Shown: positions 61,141-64,000 of the stretch, in pieces | How the letters are laid out: every line of letters begins with the position of its first letter | Numbering within the stretch: position 1 is the stretch's first letter | Assembly (NCBI RefSeq): GCF_036373705.1 | Contig: NC_089856.1 | Location: forward strand, 7,926,001-7,990,000 | Source of the DNA: Amia ocellicauda | Taxonomy: Eukaryota > Chordata > Actinopteri > Amiiformes > Amiidae | Direction: 5' to 3' | Length of the DNA stretch: 64,000 bases | The notes under the pieces: generated by a model | Told to the model about the DNA's origin: nothing | The model's input: only the letters and a program-made list of their open reading frames with translations | Databases searched by the model: none | Program-made: the position numbers and the translations under genes

Positions 61141-61535
61141 GAAAATCCCCCCCCCCCAGTCAGATTATATTTTATTAGATTACAGGATGGTTTCTGGAAT
61201 CTACTGATCACTTCTAGTGTCTACCCCTGTCATCTGGCTGGATCAGGCCAAAGTAAGCTTTGGGAAAGTTGTGCTGCTCAGCTCTGAAGTCGGAATGGCT
61301 GTCATTAAAAACCGAGAGGCTGAGCCCATAGCCAGAAGCACACAGCCGCCTTTGTCGAAGGTCTCCTTTGTTGTGATTGCCCGATTCGGATTACAGCACA
61401 GCTCTGGATTGGGTGTCCACAGACAAAAAAGGAGGCTGTTTTTTCTCACAGTCTGCTTTGACTTAGGAAACTATGTAATCTACCTGAGAGAATATTATCC
61501 CCAGCATCCCTACCCACCCCAATCCTCCTGTATTC

Positions 61536-61568
<33 letters not shown>

Positions 61569-62455
61569 CAAAACAACTACAATACATTAAACTGGCTCCT
61601 TCTCTGAAGTGTAAAATGAGCCTGACACCCTGATCTTTGCCAACCTGTAGTGCTGCTGTGCCCATTTTTTTTGTTTCCCCCCCTGAGACATAGTTGATAA
61701 TGGTGGGAATGACTGGCACTCTTGAGTCTACATAATGATGGACCCATAAAGATCTGACAGATTTGAATTATTTTAATTTTTCAAATCAAATAAATGAAAA
61801 TGTCTATAATTATTTAGGTTGTGTTCAATTAGAAAATGTCAGTGTATGTATACTCAGTGCGACAGTGACAGTGCGAGTGAATACTAAAACCCTGGGCAAT
61901 ATGTCCTTGATCACAAGTGGTAAAAACTGCCTCCTGGTTGGCTTCCAACTGTTGGAGTGAACAAGTGCAGTTTTGTCAAACATAGCATATCAAAATCTCT
62001 AAAGCATGGGATATTTTTCTTCCTCAAGATGCAAATACTGCCACAGTACCATTCTTTGTCCAAACGGTCTGATTTAAAAACCCAATGTTGCAATAGAACA
62101 CCTAAAAAGAATATAGAAGATTAAATGTATTCACTTGTACTTCAACATCTTTGTTAACTTATATTTTTAGGTATATGAATTATTAACTATCTAAAGTAAA
62201 TTGTATAGCCAGAGGAGTATGCTGAGCCAGGTTATGATATGATACATTGACATACCCATCTTGACCAAACCACAGTCTAATTCCAATCAAAATCAGATTT
62301 CTGGAAATTTAAAGTAAGTATTTGACTAGAAAGGCAAAGGAAGTGAAACTTGATTGTCTATGTTATACTGGGTACCAGAAAATATTTTAAATCAAAGCAA
62401 TAATCAATTATTCAAATACATTAATAATTGTTTTATACAGCACTAATATATTGTG

Positions 62456-62527
62456 TGTATGTGTATAGATATAGATGTATGTATGTATGTAGATGGATGG
62501 ATAGATGGATGGATGGATAGATAGATA
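62456..62527. repeat. Compound GTAT/GATG/GATA microsatellite
   Basis: Successive tgtatg, gatg and gata tetranucleotide units with few interruptions. Confidence 0.9.
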
Positions 62528-64000
62528 TTACTGATCGCACTCAACACAAAATACTTTTTACTGTGAAAAGAGAAATATATATTAAATGATCTGCACCAAG
62601 TTCAAGTTTCAGCTTTCATTCCAGAGTCTCCCTAGTGGATAGGATGGGGGTGGGGGGGTATGCAGTCTAGGGCAGAGCCAAACTGCAGGAGTGTGTTTAT
62701 AGGGGGTGGACTGCTCTATAGCCATATGCTCAATCCATTGCCTGGTCAGACTCCCCGGAGAATCCCTGGGCTTTTCAAAGCAAGGGAGGCGATGCCAGGA
62801 GCTGGTATATTGCAGTCATCAAAATATATCATTAAAAAAATAAATAGCCTAATTTTTATTTCTCTGTAACCTTGGCTGAACAATGAATTGCCGCTCAATG
62901 AGATCTTAACCCAAAGTATTACCAAAATGTTTTTTCTAATGAGCAGGGAACTATGGTGGAATCCTTGTCAAAATGTACAAATTTACACTGGCCTACACAA
63001 CACATGGCCAACACTGGTTCTGGAAGTCCACAGGGTTCTTTAGGGTTTTGAAAAATAGAAAGTTATTAGTTATAGCATTCAGATTCCCAAAGAATTACAA
63101 TAAGAAAACTATGTATGATTTTTTTTTTAATGGAGTATAAAAATGTAACTTGTTATTTAAACCCTCAACCTAAGGTTTATTCCTGAAGGACACTCAAATG
63201 AAAAACGGTCTTAGAAAAACTGGTAACACATGCTTTTCGAAGAGCGTTTTTAAGAATCTACCCAAATTCCAGACAAACAACAAAACAAAAGCTTCTTCCT
63301 CCCTTTCAGAGGTCATATCAGACTGAAGCACATTGGGCCTGACTGGCTTAGAGCCCCACTGATAGGGGGAAGGGGGCGTTGGTGGGGTTGGGTGGATAGA
63401 CATTGAAAAGTAAATTTATTTTGTTTTTGCTTTCACAAGGGGTTTTCTGCTGTCAAACTATGCTGAACATATAGCATGAGAAGTCCATTCCTCTTTGGAG
63501 AGTTCTCCATCCTGTACTTGACCTAAAGAGTTTAATCTCTCTGCACAACACTTTACTCTTTAGGTTAGAGTGAGCTGGCCATTTTGTTTCTCCTCTTTTG
63601 TATTTCTTATCTTTTTACATTTCATAGGAACCACAAGAAATGTGCAATTTATTCCAATAATTTTAAAATTCAACCAGTACTCCTTTGTGGCTTTGTGAAG
63701 ATACAAGGGCTGAACGCATTAATGTAAAATCATTCAGTCCAAATCTTTAAGGGTTTGTAAATATTCGAGTGCCTCACATAGTAATGTATGTGAATGTGGT
63801 GTTCAAGCTTAGCATAAGAGTGCTGACAGTGTAACCAAAGCTCTAATTAAAAGATCAGCCCCAAAACTGAACAATTTAATCAGCGCCACTAATTACAGCT
63901 CATCAGTTCAGTTTTCCTGTCATTGTACAGGAATGGTGGTGGGCTGTATTTAGTTTGAAATTGGGTACATTTTGCTAGAGATTCAAAATGAAAAGTAGTG

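Larger units (their letters stand above)
45918..64000. other. fmnl3 intron 1, continues past window (>18 kb)
   Basis: No sequence encoding the next FMNL block (the conserved NLPPDKARLLRQYD region) was seen on the plus strand. It contains a SINE, an L2/SINE tail, a second copy of a 78-bp repeat, homopolymers (57749-57770, 60079-60099, 61539-61565), a (CA)n/palindrome, a TA repeat, a tetranucleotide repeat and a duplicated segment pair. The ORFs in it, including 61217-61633, have no recognised domains. Confidence 0.75.

Noticed and set aside
61217..61633. 138-codon ORF in fmnl3 intron 1
   Set aside because: It reads through an A27 homopolymer into lysines and shows no domain or splice context. 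It is probably chance.
45918..64000. fmnl3 exon 2 inside the window
   Set aside because: I looked for the conserved NLPPDKARLLRQYD coding block on the plus strand and did not see it. The intron appears to leave the window.

Overview
This is vertebrate nuclear DNA, most likely from a ray-finned fish. Genes are split by long AT-rich introns with GT-AG splice sites. The repeats are typical of fish: L2-clade LINE ends, a tRNA-derived SINE with an L2-type tail, several short hAT elements, Tc1/mariner elements and many TTA/AAT microsatellites. The SINE type and long introns fit an early-branching lineage (gar, bowfin, sturgeon or basal teleost). That placement is inference only.

Three protein-coding genes are supported. 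(1) 2409-20074, plus strand: a complete three-exon Ly6/uPAR gene of the LYPD1 (Lynx2) type, 136 aa, probably a GPI-anchored modulator of nicotinic receptors. (2) 26007-41170, minus strand: a complete tmbim6 (Bax inhibitor-1), nine coding exons plus one 5' non-coding exon. The exons join in frame to 237 aa, the human length. (3) From about 45200, plus strand: the 5' end of an FMNL-family formin, best called fmnl3. Coding exon 1 is 45804-45917, and a first intron runs past the window edge. lypd1-like and tmbim6 are tail to tail. tmbim6 and fmnl3 are head to head, separated by about 4 kb that contains nested transposons. The tmbim6-fmnl3 pair matches the human 12q13 neighbourhood. In human, LYPD1 lies on the 2q21 side of the same ancient paralogy group, so its presence here is the most interesting gene-level point.

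Mobile DNA by region: L2 LINE and hAT transposase remnants sit in lypd1 intron 1, with a Tc1 transposase remnant near 16 kb. Inside tmbim6 introns are three short hAT elements (two with recognisable 8-bp duplications), a CR1-type LINE fragment, a Tc1 end, a near-perfect hairpin and a 330-bp internally deleted Tc1/mariner copy. Between tmbim6 and fmnl3, an apparently intact 1221-bp Tc1/mariner element with a 346-aa DD36E transposase is inserted into a hAT-type element that has perfect 8-bp duplications. The 330-bp copy equals the intact one minus exactly 891 bp.

The three genes belong to unrelated pathways (synaptic receptor modulation, ER calcium and stress control, actin assembly), and nothing suggests they act together. 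I found no undescribed multi-gene system. The best leads are the autonomous/deleted transposon pair, the linkage of a LYPD1-type gene to tmbim6-fmnl3, and an out-of-frame ORF spanning the three lypd1 exons.
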